A stretch of 64,000 nucleotides of DNA, taken from the NCBI GenBank assembly GCA_020543525.1, contig JAHYIO010000008.1, forward strand, positions 992,001 to 1,056,000, given 5' to 3'. The stretch is from Coriolopsis trogii. Its lineage: Eukaryota; Basidiomycota; Agaricomycetes; Polyporales; Polyporaceae. The first letter of the stretch is position 1, and every line of letters begins with the position of its first letter. Of this stretch, positions 1 through 11,200 are shown piece after piece. The translations under genes were made by a program, and so were the position numbers. A model generated the notes under the pieces. The model did no database searches, had not been told where the DNA came from, and worked only from the letters and a program-made list of their open reading frames with translations.

Positions 1-303
1 AAGGCAGGGGGCGATGGGGGAGATGGAGTACGAGTGCCATGGTCTTCCGGGGATAGGCAGAGTCAGGCCCTGTAGGAATTGACAGCGGGTAACTGCTCAG
101 ATGTGCTCATGCAGATTTTTGGGCGAGTGCGGGCTCACAGTGTTAATATAAACCAAGTACGACTTTGTTTTAATGGCCCGTGCTGCCGCGAGGGCATCCT
201 CGTCGCATTGAGGTAGGCTCTTCAACGTCGCAACCGGGTCAATGCGTATGACGGCGTAGGTGGAGTCTAGGGGATAGTGAATCTGGATGGGCTTGCGAAG
301 CAT
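1..303 (-). CDS. Family-A protein, 5' part only (A0)
   Basis: This is the first exon (139-303, 55 residues from the ATG at 301-303) and the start of exon 2 (from 69 down past the window edge) of a gene on the minus strand. The join uses a GTGAGC donor and a CTACAG acceptor. It belongs to an unrecognised family with four other members here (3189-4624, 39285-40261, 40623-41792, 62879-64000). The shared N-terminal pattern is a hydrophobic strand ending in D-x-x-A-T or a close variant, then a D-E/D-A-L-x-A-A-like helix, then K-x-x-V-hydrophobic just before a phase-0 intron. Exon 2 then opens with an L-P-I/L-P stretch, as in the paralogs. The rest lies outside the window. No family-B partner is visible on its right side. 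Function unknown. Confidence 0.7.
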
Positions 304-1650
304 CGTTGGATCGTTCGAGACAGCAGACCAAGGGTGTGTGATGTGAGTTGACCGGGGGCAGTCATCGTACGCGCAACGAGACTCTCATCTTTACATACCG
401 GAGAGAAGACTGGCTCGCCGGCTAACACTCCACCGTCGCTGACCCGCAAGGACCTGCATAAGAGAAGACAAGACGTACCATCGAGATCTGTCGCAACTCA
501 CTCTACCCGACCGTATTGTTATTGTTATCTCTCCATCACTGGTCAACCCGATGAGCTGATGATGGGTTTTCTAACTGCAACTTGAGCTGGACGTCCAGTA
601 TCGGCCGTACTGGGGCAGAAGAGGCTCCATGAATGACAGAGGAGGAAACAACGAGACATAGCTGAGAACGGAAGGGAAGGGACTCGGGACGATGTTATAA
701 CAGTTGCGCACAAGCATGGAAACAGACGCCCCGGGATTGTTCCGGGCCGCTATACCGCGCAGGTGACTCGGAGATTGTTCTCTCTGTGGCGGCTAACATC
801 TGATCTGCTGAGACTCTTAGTAACTCCCGATGGACTCATTGTCGTGCTGCTTGAACTCTTATTGGTATGTACTGTGAAAATATGCTGCTTACACGGTTGT
901 TGGTCAACTCATTACAGCGTGACGAATCAGACGACACGGCCTAGTCTTAATGTATGCAGTCCCTTCCCGGTTATCCAGTCAGTCGAGTGGGAATACGAAT
1001 ATTCGTGTCCGTGGTTCGGAAAGCGGGACACAACAGAGGGCTGTCGCGTCCAGCGTCCCTGTAGGCTGTGTGTTCTCCGTGACAGCTTCCATTGCTGGCT
1101 TTGCGTACGCTGACCCGATTACAGGTCAACGAACTAGGGCACCTTTCTCGACGTTTTCCAGGGCTGGACACAAAACAGACTGCCTGCGCGCCTGAATACT
1201 CTCCTGTTGGTACATACTATGATAGCATTCCATCATCAAACTCATGACTACTTTCTTCGCATCCGGCTGTCCGGACCTCAGCTCGGTAAACCGGAAAACG
1301 ACGTCTAGACGTCGGCCTCGTTACCTGAAGGCAAGGACCGAGTTGAAAGTCCGGCCTCGTGCGACCTTGAACGAGAGCGGAGACCGGTCCTGTGCAAGAA
1401 GCGCTGTTCAGGTCGAAAAGCCGCCTCTCCTGCTATGGTTTGTGACAACTTCCATACAGTCCTCCGACGACTATGCACTGTGCTAATGAGCACAAAGCTC
1501 GAAATACCGGGATACGTGGCCGGCTTCACTTCCTGGAAGCTTGTCAAGACGTACTATGCCCATTGGCGCACAAGCTACTACGCTCATACTCGTGATTTTC
1601 TGCGCTTGAGTCTCAGGTTGCCGTAAGGCCAGTCTACAGGCTGTAGGCCT
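304..1650. other. Intergenic region without a supported gene
   Basis: No open frame here shows a recognisable domain, and none can be joined into a convincing spliced gene. The stretch separates family-A gene A0 from the lectin gene. It contains a perfect 16-bp palindrome at 1299-1314, which is reported as a minor finding. Confidence 0.5.
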
Positions 1651-1658
1651 GGAGAGAG

Positions 1659-1664
1659 TATAAA
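1659..1664 (+). promoter_or_regulatory. TATA box of the LSL-like lectin gene
   Basis: TATAAA within AGTATAAAGT, 135 bp upstream of the ATG at 1799. The same AGTATAAAGT string sits 113 bp upstream of the start codon of the decayed second copy at 50311, which supports it as the shared ancestral core promoter. Confidence 0.6.
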
Positions 1665-1798
1665 GTCACCCCGCTCCTCTACCGTCTCCCACCAGTCCCT
1701 ACATCCAGATCTCCCCTCTGTGAGTTGCCAATTCTTCAGTCAATCACCCGCTTCAGAGGCCGTAGTACTCATCTCCTCAATCCAGCGCAATATACAAT

Positions 1799-2874
1799 AT
1801 GTTTATCCCTCCGGCCGGTTTATATTTTCGCGTCGTCGATCTAAACGAGTATGTTCTATACTCGCGCAACGGACCTGGGGAGGACCCGGAGATGTGGCAC
1901 TTCAAAGGACCAAAGTACGAGGACCAACTGTTCTCGCTAATCTACGGCTCCGGTTTTCGCAAGGGCACGTATGCTATCAAGGGCAAGGAAAGCGGCAAAG
2001 TCCTTTTCTCTCGCAACAGCCCGGACCCTCGTGTCGGCCACATCGAAGGCGACGGGAAGGACGACGACAAGTACGTGATCCCACCCGCCTATATGTTTGC
2101 CGTTCAAACTCCTGATCATCATTCGCGTGTCTCATAGCTGGTTCCAGTTCCCAGCAGGGTCGGGCACCTACGCGGGCAAGTTCCGTATCTTATGTCCCGC
2201 GAACCAGTTAGTCTGGGTCTCGCGTCATGACGACCCTCAGGTCTGGAACCATCCGGCAAAGGATGTGTTCAGCGACCAGTTCTTCACGTTCGGCTTGGAC
2301 GACATTGTCGTGAAGAAAATCGAGTACGACATCACCTCCGGGAAGATCGTCGAGAGCAGTACGTTCACGCTCTCGGACCAGACGATGAAGAACACTACCG
2401 ACAAGGTGCAGGAGCTGCCGTTCAGCTTCACCGCAAGTGTGACGCAAACGTCCATGTTCGAGTCCTACAACGGGGTCCAGCTCGCTTCTGGAACTGAAGT
2501 CAAGAGTACGTGCTCCCTGCTGCCTTGTCTCCAGACTAGTTTGCGAAGACCTGACACTTGTTCTGATGAATTGCCATACACCAGCGGGCCTTCCGATTGT
2601 CAGCGGAGGCAAATTCATTGTCGATGGGTCTGCTACTACGACCTGGCACTTTGGTCCCGAGGAATCCTTCGTCAAGACATACGACGACAATCTGCCTATC
2701 AAAGTCCAGCCTAGCCAGAGCGTGCACGCAGTGGCTACCGTGCAGCGCGGGATGCTCGAGGTGCCCTACACTGTCACTCTCGTTCAGAACGGGAGCGGCG
2801 TGGAGACGCAGGTGACGGGAACATGGAAGGGTGTCTCCACCTGGAATTTGCGCTACGGTATCGACTTCTCTTGA
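1799..2874 (+). CDS. LSL-type hemolytic lectin, aerolysin-family pore-forming protein
   Basis: Three exons (1799-2070, 2138-2505, 2585-2874) encode 309 residues with no signal peptide, which matches the size and cytosolic nature of fungal LSL-like lectins. Residues 1 to about 150 look like a beta-trefoil carbohydrate-binding domain: an aromatic GLYFR opening and repeated Y/W-x-F strands. The remainder has the Ser/Thr-rich alternating strands of an aerolysin/ETX-MTX2 pore-forming module, ending in a W-K-G-V-S-T-W motif. Family members bind sugars on target membranes and form oligomeric pores. They are usually seen as defence against fungivores, which is inference here. Both introns have clean GT-AG ends (GTACGT donors) and the frame is open throughout, so this copy looks intact. 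A TATA box lies at 1659. A broken paralog lies at 50311-50970. Confidence 0.85.
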
Positions 2875-3188
2875 TCGCATGGGGACATCCGCGTCGCGTT
2901 GAACCTGCACGCGTCCTAGTCTTTCGGTACGGATGAGTCTTTGTAGTGTCCAACTCATCGAATTACTCGCACGACCTGTTACAGTACACGTCAGGCGAAG
3001 TTGAGCTCAGACATCGTCAACCATCTGTAACAGAGTCATAGCACACGGAAATCGACCCATATCGATTTCCCCGACCGGGAGCATCGCTCAAATGAGAGAC
3101 TTCCGGAAGCAAACTTCAAAACGCTCCACGGGACGTCAGCCCACGCAAAGAAGAGAGCGACAAACAGTGAAAGCGTTGGTGGCACAGG

Positions 3189-4624
3189 CTATTCATAGAC
3201 TTGAGCGATACATGAAGCATATGGTAAGGCGAGCTCACCTTTCACTCGCTGCCATCGTGAGCGACTGCTCCTTGCTGACAGTATCGACTCTTCAGGGCCC
3301 CATACCGAAGCCGTGCAATGCGATTCTTTGTCCCGAATTTCCTGCTGTTCTGTCTCATACCTCGCTCGACGTTCTTCAAATTCCTGTTGATAAGCAGCTA
3401 GTTCGTTGTCTTGGTAATCTTTCAATATTCTGGGGGTCAGAGACATCATCAAGTTGACAGTCATGTACGAGAGGTAGCACAGCGCTCGTACCGAGTAATC
3501 GCTGCGCATTTCTGTGCGAAGATGACAGGACTAGGGGTTGCTTCCTGTTTCGCGTGGGCTTGTAGATCCAGCCATACGCTGATTACGGGAAGATGTGAGG
3601 ACATATCAAACCAGTCCATCCCGAGTTCGTCGGGTGAAACCGACAGTTCCTCATTGCTTCGAAGACCGGTAGGCGAATCAAGGTCGGAGTCCCAGCTGGA
3701 CGACCTTCCGGACTCGGTTGTCGAGTCAACCGACCGCTCTTCCGAGTCTTTCATTGCCATAGGGTCGTTTATACTCTGTTTTGGAATGACGACGGTGGGC
3801 AGTGACGACGGCGGGGACGTGGGAGACGCAGCACTATTGGCTACAGACTCGTGTACACATTGGGGTCCCGTACCAGCATCAAGGTCGATGGTGAGGTATG
3901 TTGTGTTGGACCCCGTAGCAACTGTGCAGCGGGACGTTGACATGCGAGGTGGGACGTCCATGCATGGCTCCTCGAACGACGACGGGCAGGGAAGCTCCTG
4001 AGGTGAGGTTGGCGCCTTGCTGAAACAGGCCTGAGCGCGGGTACGGTCCGCTCTGCGAAACTCTTGCAATTTGTACCACTCGTCTGTCGAGAGCTCCGTA
4101 TACTCCCCTTCGACGCAGCTGTAGGTACCTGCCTTGACCCGGAGCTGGCTCACCATGTCGTCCCCAAACCAATGATAGCAGTTGCTGAAGGGAAAGGGGA
4201 CCGTCGTTTGCAATGACGAGCGGTCAGTTGGATGTTGCGTGTTGGGATGGATCGGTGTGCACATGTCGGGAGTGAGGTGGTTCTGTGGGTCCTCAGGACG
4301 AAGTCCAGATCCTACAAGGAGCACGTCGTAAGTCATGGACCGTGAAGAGTCTTGACCGTCCATTCGATGGCACTAAAAGTGCAGAGCGGTGCAGTTAGCT
4401 CGTCCGCGGTTGAATCACATTGTAGTAGCGGAATGTGTCCATACCATATCGAGGAGTAACAGACACTTAGCCGTTCCGACCTTGCGAACTGCTGATTGAA
4501 CCTGTGGGTCCGTCACATGTGCTATTGTAGCGTCGGTGTCAATCTCGACGACGGCATATATGCTCGGGAGTGGCATAGCAGTGGTGACTGGGGATGGTGA
4601 CCTGCTGGTAGCAGAGGCGATCAT
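3189..4624 (-). CDS. Family-A protein (A1), partner of B1
   Basis: Three exons on the minus strand (4624-4445, 4372-3492, 3429-3189) give about 433 residues. The start could be the ATG at 4624 or the in-frame ATG at 4576. Exon 2 carries the family's most conserved block, a P-F-x-F-S-N-C-Y-H-W-F-G motif followed by basic and Gly residues, then a long acidic and Ser-rich linker, then a V-W-L-D-L-x-A-H motif. Exon 3 is entered in phase 2, as in A3 and A5, and reads R-I-L-K followed by a charged Gln/Glu-rich helix. The gene is head to head with family-B gene B1 at 5209, with 584 bp between their starts. No known domain is recognised. The C terminus beyond the helix is less certain because a further intron is possible. 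Confidence 0.7.
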
Positions 4625-5208
4625 GTTTGAGTAGAGTAAGAGGAGATGAAGCGGCGGAGTTGCCAGTGCGTACGACGGTCCTCTTATGATAAGACATTCA
4701 GACGAATATCCACAAGTACAAGAGCGGGTAGGGGAAGACGACCAACACTTCGTAACATCCTCCGCATGCAGACAATAGTGAGACAATAGAGGTTCATGTT
4801 GTTGTTCCTCGCTACAGTCGCACTAGCCGGTAAGCGCTGGTTTGGGGCGATGCGGGTCGGCCCGGGCACTAACGAGCGTTGTTCAGATTCCTCTCGTCGT
4901 GCAGTATCAAGACTCTCAACAACCTCTACATCGGTCATCGGTACTATCAATGTTGCCTACCTGCATAGCAACTACCTTCAGACAAAGAAATGTTCAGGCT
5001 CTGGCAAAAACCTTGTGTTGCATTTGTGGTGGGGTTTGTCCACTACTCTTGGACTCCGAACTGCGTCAAGATCGTGTGCTGATATATAGAGCCTCCGACG
5101 ACGACTCGGACGTGACACGACCCGTACGCTCTACGCTCCCTTTATTCCTCCGCTGCATCCCGTCGTCTACTGGTAGACGCTACTTTCAACCTCTTATACT
5201 TCTACAAC
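4625..5208. promoter_or_regulatory. Bidirectional intergenic promoter of the A1/B1 pair
   Basis: 584 bp between the divergent starts of A1 (minus) and B1 (plus). A TATATA element at 5083-5088 lies about 120 bp upstream of the B1 ATG. Similar spacers of 371 bp and 513 bp separate the other two A/B pairs, which suggests a shared regulatory region. No specific binding site was recognised. Confidence 0.5.
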
Positions 5209-8200
5209 ATGGCACACTCCCTCCATTGCTCTCGTTGCAAACACCTCTCTCTGGCAGACAGCGTCCCACCCTCCTCTCCGACCGACTCTGGCCGTGTCTA
5301 TGGCGTCAGGGAGTCTCTCTCCACCGCGGTCTATCACCTTCTTATAAATAGTTACGGCATGGATCGTGACCAACGCGAGTTCAAGCGTTGTCTGGATGAG
5401 TACAAGCATAGGCGGAACATACTCGACGACGACTTGAAGCTGCGTCCCTGCGTACTTGTCGGGAATTCTGACCTGAATCGTCAGACGCTCCGGCCAGGAA
5501 CACAAGCCGTCTGCCTTGGTGCTACACTGGGTCGCGCAGGATATGAGCAGCTTCCGACCCTTCTCCAAAGGTTCTTCATACCAGTATACTCCAATCCACG
5601 CTGCGGCGCTGCACCTCACATGCATACAATCCCGGAATGGGACAATCCTCACCAGTGGATATTCGCGTACAAATGGGTTTCCTCTCGAGATATAGACGAC
5701 GCATGGCTATGCTGTAGCCAGCCTGAAGATGAGGACGGCACAGCAATGGCGCGATATCAATTTGACATACAGAGTATGGCGCTCCTGGAGAAGGAGTGTC
5801 GCAAGAGGCTGAAGGATTGGAATGCTCAATGCATGCGGGACTTCACTCTAGCCTCCAGGTTGGCTGCTGACTACACGGTATGGTGTTGTGTTGCTTAACA
5901 CGCCTCTGAGTCTGACTCTGCAGCTTTCTAGCTGCGGAGGCGGAACGCTAGTATGAATACGTTAGTGCGTATTGTTGACATTCTGGATTTACGGCTCTAC
6001 CGGTCCGGAGTTGTGCACACAACCTTTGTATGGTCATGTTTACCTATGTTTAGATAGCGCTTACTATAGGCTGTGTTTCTACTTACCATATACGGTTTTC
6101 TCTACAAAACTACTGTACATTCCCATGACCATATGGTTCCCTTGTCTTCCTGTGCGTTCTACAATGCACCGGAACATTCTAGACCTTATGTCTTACTCAG
6201 AATACTCTTGGCTCTTACTCATACGCCGAGTACGGACTCTTACTCATCGCTCTATGGTTAACATGTGACTGCTTCATTCGCTTACTCATGCACTCCTCTC
6301 TCCAGTATATAAGGCAGTCTGTTTGCCCCTCTGCTCTTCAGTCGTTCGCTCACTGACTGAAGAGTAAGTCTCACTCATTACTTATGCTCTACTACACTTT
6401 ACTTACTAGTACTTGTAGTCTCTCTTTGTGTGACTTACAGGTACTAAACTATGCAATATAGTCGTTCGCTCACTGACTGAAGATCTCTCTTTGTGTGACT
6501 TACAGGTCGCTCCAAGCCTTCCAGGTTCAGAGTTCATCAGGTTATGAGCCCTGCGCTCTAATCGGTTGCTTCTCTGTCGACACCTCTGCGCGCAACTCTT
6601 TGTACGTCGACTCTCTGCCCGTGCATCCCACTTTCCTACTCTCTTGACTGTGCCCACCGACACTGCTGCCAGGGGGATATTTCTGCGCTTGTGACGCAGC
6701 CCTGAGCGCTTCGTAGTCAGTCTCTAGTCTACTATTGTTGTAACACCTGTTGTGCTCTCGAGGCACCTGGGTGATTCAGGCATCCCTCAGCCAGGCCACG
6801 CACTTGCGCCCGCCAGCTGTTGTACCCGGGGTGGTTAGCACCTTTGGACCGGAGGACAACCGTTCGGACCCTCCTTACGATACCTTTTTGCCTCGGTAGT
6901 TACTATAGCGTTTCTTGGGCACAGTTGGCGACTTCTACCCGGATTGTCGGTAATTTCGGCTTACTGGCTCTCTGGTTCACCTCAAAAGGTGCCCCTGTCC
7001 ACCTTCCTCGCACGTGGCACGTCAATCATCGCGTATACTTTGAACCACCGTTCTGGAGCCGACTCTTCCAGCATCTCCTCATTCCTCTGAGTCTGAAGTC
7101 GAGGACATCGTTGATACTTCGACAGAAGCATCCTCTGACAGCTCAGGCAACGAGGAATCCTGCGAGGATCTTCCACACGTTTGGGACTCTGACGAACAAG
7201 TCGACGCCCACCTTCAAAGCGACGGTTGGTACAATTGTGCCGTGAGCCCCTGTCCTCATCGGTACAACAACGTTGCTTTACCGGAAGATCCCACATCGTT
7301 CGCTTGGCAACCTATCTCTCCCTACCAAGCAGACGAGGAGTTTCTTGCTGGAGTCAACACAGCTCTTCCAGTCGCATCGGATACACCCTACGACACACCA
7401 CTTGTCATAGCGCTTCCTCTCGCCTCTAACACCCCATACGACACCCCTCTTGTCGCATCTCCGCATCTCTCTCCAATCGAAACTCTTCCTCCTCCTCTCG
7501 TCACTGCGCTTCCATCTGTTGCGCCTATATCCTTCACTCTAGACTTCGACGACGAGGATTATCTCCACTCTTCTCAGTACCTGCTTTCAATCATGGGAGA
7601 CGTCAAGATCGACTCGATCCCTATCCTTTCTTCGGCGAACCAGTACAATGACTGGGCTGCAAAGCTCAAGGGGTACTTCATCTTCATGGGCTGTTGGGAG
7701 ATTGTCGAAGGCACCAAGACTGAGCCCTCTCCTGCCGGTACTACTGCCACTGCGGCGGAGTTAGTCGCCATAGAGGCATGGCAGAAGCTCAATGGGCAGG
7801 CTCGCGGCATGATGTATATGCGGGTCTCACCGAACTTCCACTACGTCCTTGATGCGAAGGTTTTGGGTCAAGGTGGTGCTGCTCCTCGTACCATGACAGC
7901 CGCTGAGACCTGGGCCGCCATCAAGACAAAGTTTGGCACGCCCAACAGTGCTCATGTCTGGGGCATGTTCGAGTCGCTCGTTGCAGAGCCTCGCATGAAC
8001 GATTCGAAGCCTCTCCAGGACCAGATGATGAAGATCATCAACCGCCTTCGCGACATCGATAGCAATGGCGTCAAGCTCAGCGAGACCATGCAGGCTCTCC
8101 TGTTGCTGTCGAAGGTCCCCGAGTCCTACCAGTCCATGGTTTCTGCGCTAATGGCTATTACGGACATCGACAAGATCACCCTCGACGACATCCAGTCGAA

Positions 8201-11200
8201 GACCTTGGCCGAGGAGTCATTGCGCAAGAACGGACAGTCCGCCAACAAGGTCTCCCAGACCAAGCCAAAGCCTAAGGGTCCTTGCTCCTTCTGTGGCGGT
8301 AGTTCTCACCACGAGTCCAACTGCTATAAGAAGCATCCAGACAAGCGTCCCAAGGGCAAGAAGAAGGAGAAGGAGAGGGATAAGGACAAGGACAAGGGGA
8401 AGAACAAGGACACTACTTCTCATAGTCATGCGCATGTCGTCTCTGAGTCTGTATCAGCTGTAAACGTACTTTCGGGTCCCTCGAACATCGCTGCTTCTTT
8501 CTATGATGAGGCTATGGCCTCGGACAGCTCGAAGTGGACCATGTGGCTTATGGACTCAGGAGCCTCTCAACATATCACCGGCGACATGTCTGACTTTTCT
8601 ACCTACCAGCCTTTCGAGACCACTGTTCCCTTTGGAACGGCTGCGTCAGGAGAAAGTAGTGTTATCCATGCGCTTGGATCGGGAACGGTTGAAGGGATCG
8701 CGTACATCGACAATCAGAGCGTCCCAGTCACCTTCAACAACGTCTACTACATCCCGCATGTGGAAGGTCGTCTTTTCTCGACGGGCTCCATCGAGCGCAA
8801 TGGTTATTCCTTGTTCCAAGGCGAAGGTCGCATGTGTATCTTTGACAAGCTACCTGATGGTGCTGTCAAACATGGTTCGATGATTCGTATCATGGGTCGA
8901 AAGATCCTTGAGGCGAGGTACAACCCGAATAGCAACACGTACTGGACGCTCCTCGAACTCCGTAATGGTCAGCGTGTCCACCTCAATGTCCGTCGCTTCA
9001 AGACCTGGCATCGTCGCTTTGGTCATGCGGGCAAGGACGTGGTACGTCATCTTCCTAAGAACACCAAGGGAGTTGATGCCGTTGATCCTGCGGATGAAGA
9101 GCCATGTGACGGATGTGCCTTTGGCAAATCCACTCGCGCCCCCTTTCCACCTTCTGAGAAGCGTGCGACTGAAGTTCTCGAGCTCATCCATACAGATCTC
9201 GATGGACCGATGCGTACTCAGGCTATCGGAGGATGGAAGTATTTTGCCGGTTTCATTGACGATTACTCTGGTCTTGCTCGCGCCTATTACCTTAAGCACA
9301 AGTCGGATGCTATCAAAGCATTCCTCGACTATAAGGCATGGGCTGAGACTCAGACCGGTAAAAAGATCAAGAAAGTCCGCTCTGATCGAGGGGGGGAATA
9401 CACGTCTAGCGAGTTCAGCGAGCTTCTTCGTTCGCATGGCATCGAGCACCAGAAGACAGTTGCAGGTTCACCTCAACAGAATGGACGTGCTGAACGCTGG
9501 AACCGTACCATCACCGAGAAGGCTTTGTGTATGTTACATCAGGCTGGACTTAGTCACGGTTTCTGGCAACTTGCCATCGATGCAGCCGTTCATATCTACA
9601 ATCGTCAACCTATGCGACGACACAAATGGCAATGCCCTATCACGTTGTGGGACGGCACCATACCGGACGTTTCCTACTTCCGCGTGTTTGGGTGCAAAGC
9701 CTTTGTGCATGTGCAGAAGGCGAAGCGCGAAGGGAAGCTCGACAAGAAGGCAGTCGAGATGATCTTCGTGGGGTATGAGCAGGGTTCCAAGGGGTATCGT
9801 TTTTGGAATCCGGCCACCCGCTCTATCGTCGTGTCCCGCGATGTGACATTCGATGAAGAGTCTTTCCCTGCACGAAAACTTCCTGGCAATCAACCTGTCG
9901 CCCCCAGTGATAATCCGTTTGTGAATGACCAGTCGGATGAGTCCTCGAATGACAACTCTGACTCGGTCGATCCCAACGACATCCTGGACATTCCCCTTCC
10001 CATTCCGCTTGATGTCCCACCACCGCTTGATCACTCTGTAGACGATGATGCACCTGAAGCACCTGCTCCGGCTAATGCCCCTGATCGTCCTCCAACACCA
10101 CCGCCTGTTCCTGCTCCTCATCCTCCTCACCGTCGTGGTCGTAACAGACCAGTGGGAGATAATCAGCCTAGCATTGCTCGTGACCGTCCTCGTCGTGACA
10201 AAGCAGGCATTCCCCACCCGAGTAGGACTCAGGACAACATCTATGGTGACGAGAACCCGGTTCATGTCGACGCTCGGACAGATCCGGATGGAGATCAGTG
10301 GGAGGCAGAGACTTTCCTCGCTTTTCTCGCTGCTGCTCAGTCGAAAGCTGGTATTCCTCAATCCCACAAGGAGGCCATGCGATCGCCTGATGCTCCTAAG
10401 TGGCGCGAAGCTGAGAAGTCGGAGTATGACTCGCTCATCGAGAACAGGACCTGGGTACTTGTTCCTCGTCCTAAAGGTCGACACGTCGTCTCAAACCGCT
10501 GGGTTTATGACATTAAACATGATGGGCGGTATAAAGCTCGTCTTGTTGCTCGCGGTTTTACTCAAGTATGGGGTGAGGACTATCATGAGACGTTCTCTCC
10601 GGTTGCGCGGTTCGAGTCTATCCGGTATCTTCTTGCGCATGCTGCGCTTGAGGACTGGGACATCGAATCTATGGATGTCAAGACCGCGTTTCTGAATGGC
10701 GATCTCGAAGAGGAGATCTACATGGAACAGCCCGAAGGCTGGGTCGTTCCTGGGAAGGAAGACCACGTCTGTCTGCTCAAAAAGGCTATCTATGGTCTTA
10801 AACAGGCGTCGCGTCAATGGAATGCGAAGATTCATCAGTCGCTTCTTGACTTGGGATTCCAACGGACCTATTCTGATGCCGGGATCTACGTATATCGGCG
10901 ACAAGGGGGGGAACATGTAACGATTGTCGTACTCTATGTCGACGATCTACTTCTCATCGGCGATCAGTCTAGTCACATCAAGCACGTCAAGCGCTCTCTC
11001 TCTAAGCAGTACAAGATGACGGACTTGGGACCAGTCAAGCGCTTCCTTGGTCTTCGCATCACTCGAGATCGTTCTACTCGAACACTCGACATCGACCAGG
11101 AAGAGTATATCCAGTCTGTCCTTGAGCGTTTCCAGATGGCTGACTGTAAACTGTCGCGTACTCCTCTCCCTGCTGGTGCTGTTTTGGTGAAAACCGATCA

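Noticed and set aside
763..1113. Open frame of 116 codons upstream of the lectin gene
   Set aside because: It starts at GTG, has a composition unlike a protein, and shows no domain. It is most likely random in a GC-balanced intergenic region.
5878..5898. B1 ending at the in-frame stop at 5898
   Set aside because: A GTATGG donor interrupts the frame at 5878. B2 and B3 share the intron at this place, and splicing opens a matching microexon and a Ser/Thr-rich tail.
6820..7245. Separate upstream protein in the Copia leader
   Set aside because: The frame begins at TTG, has no Gag-like motif, and lies in the expected untranslated leader between the primer-binding site and Gag.
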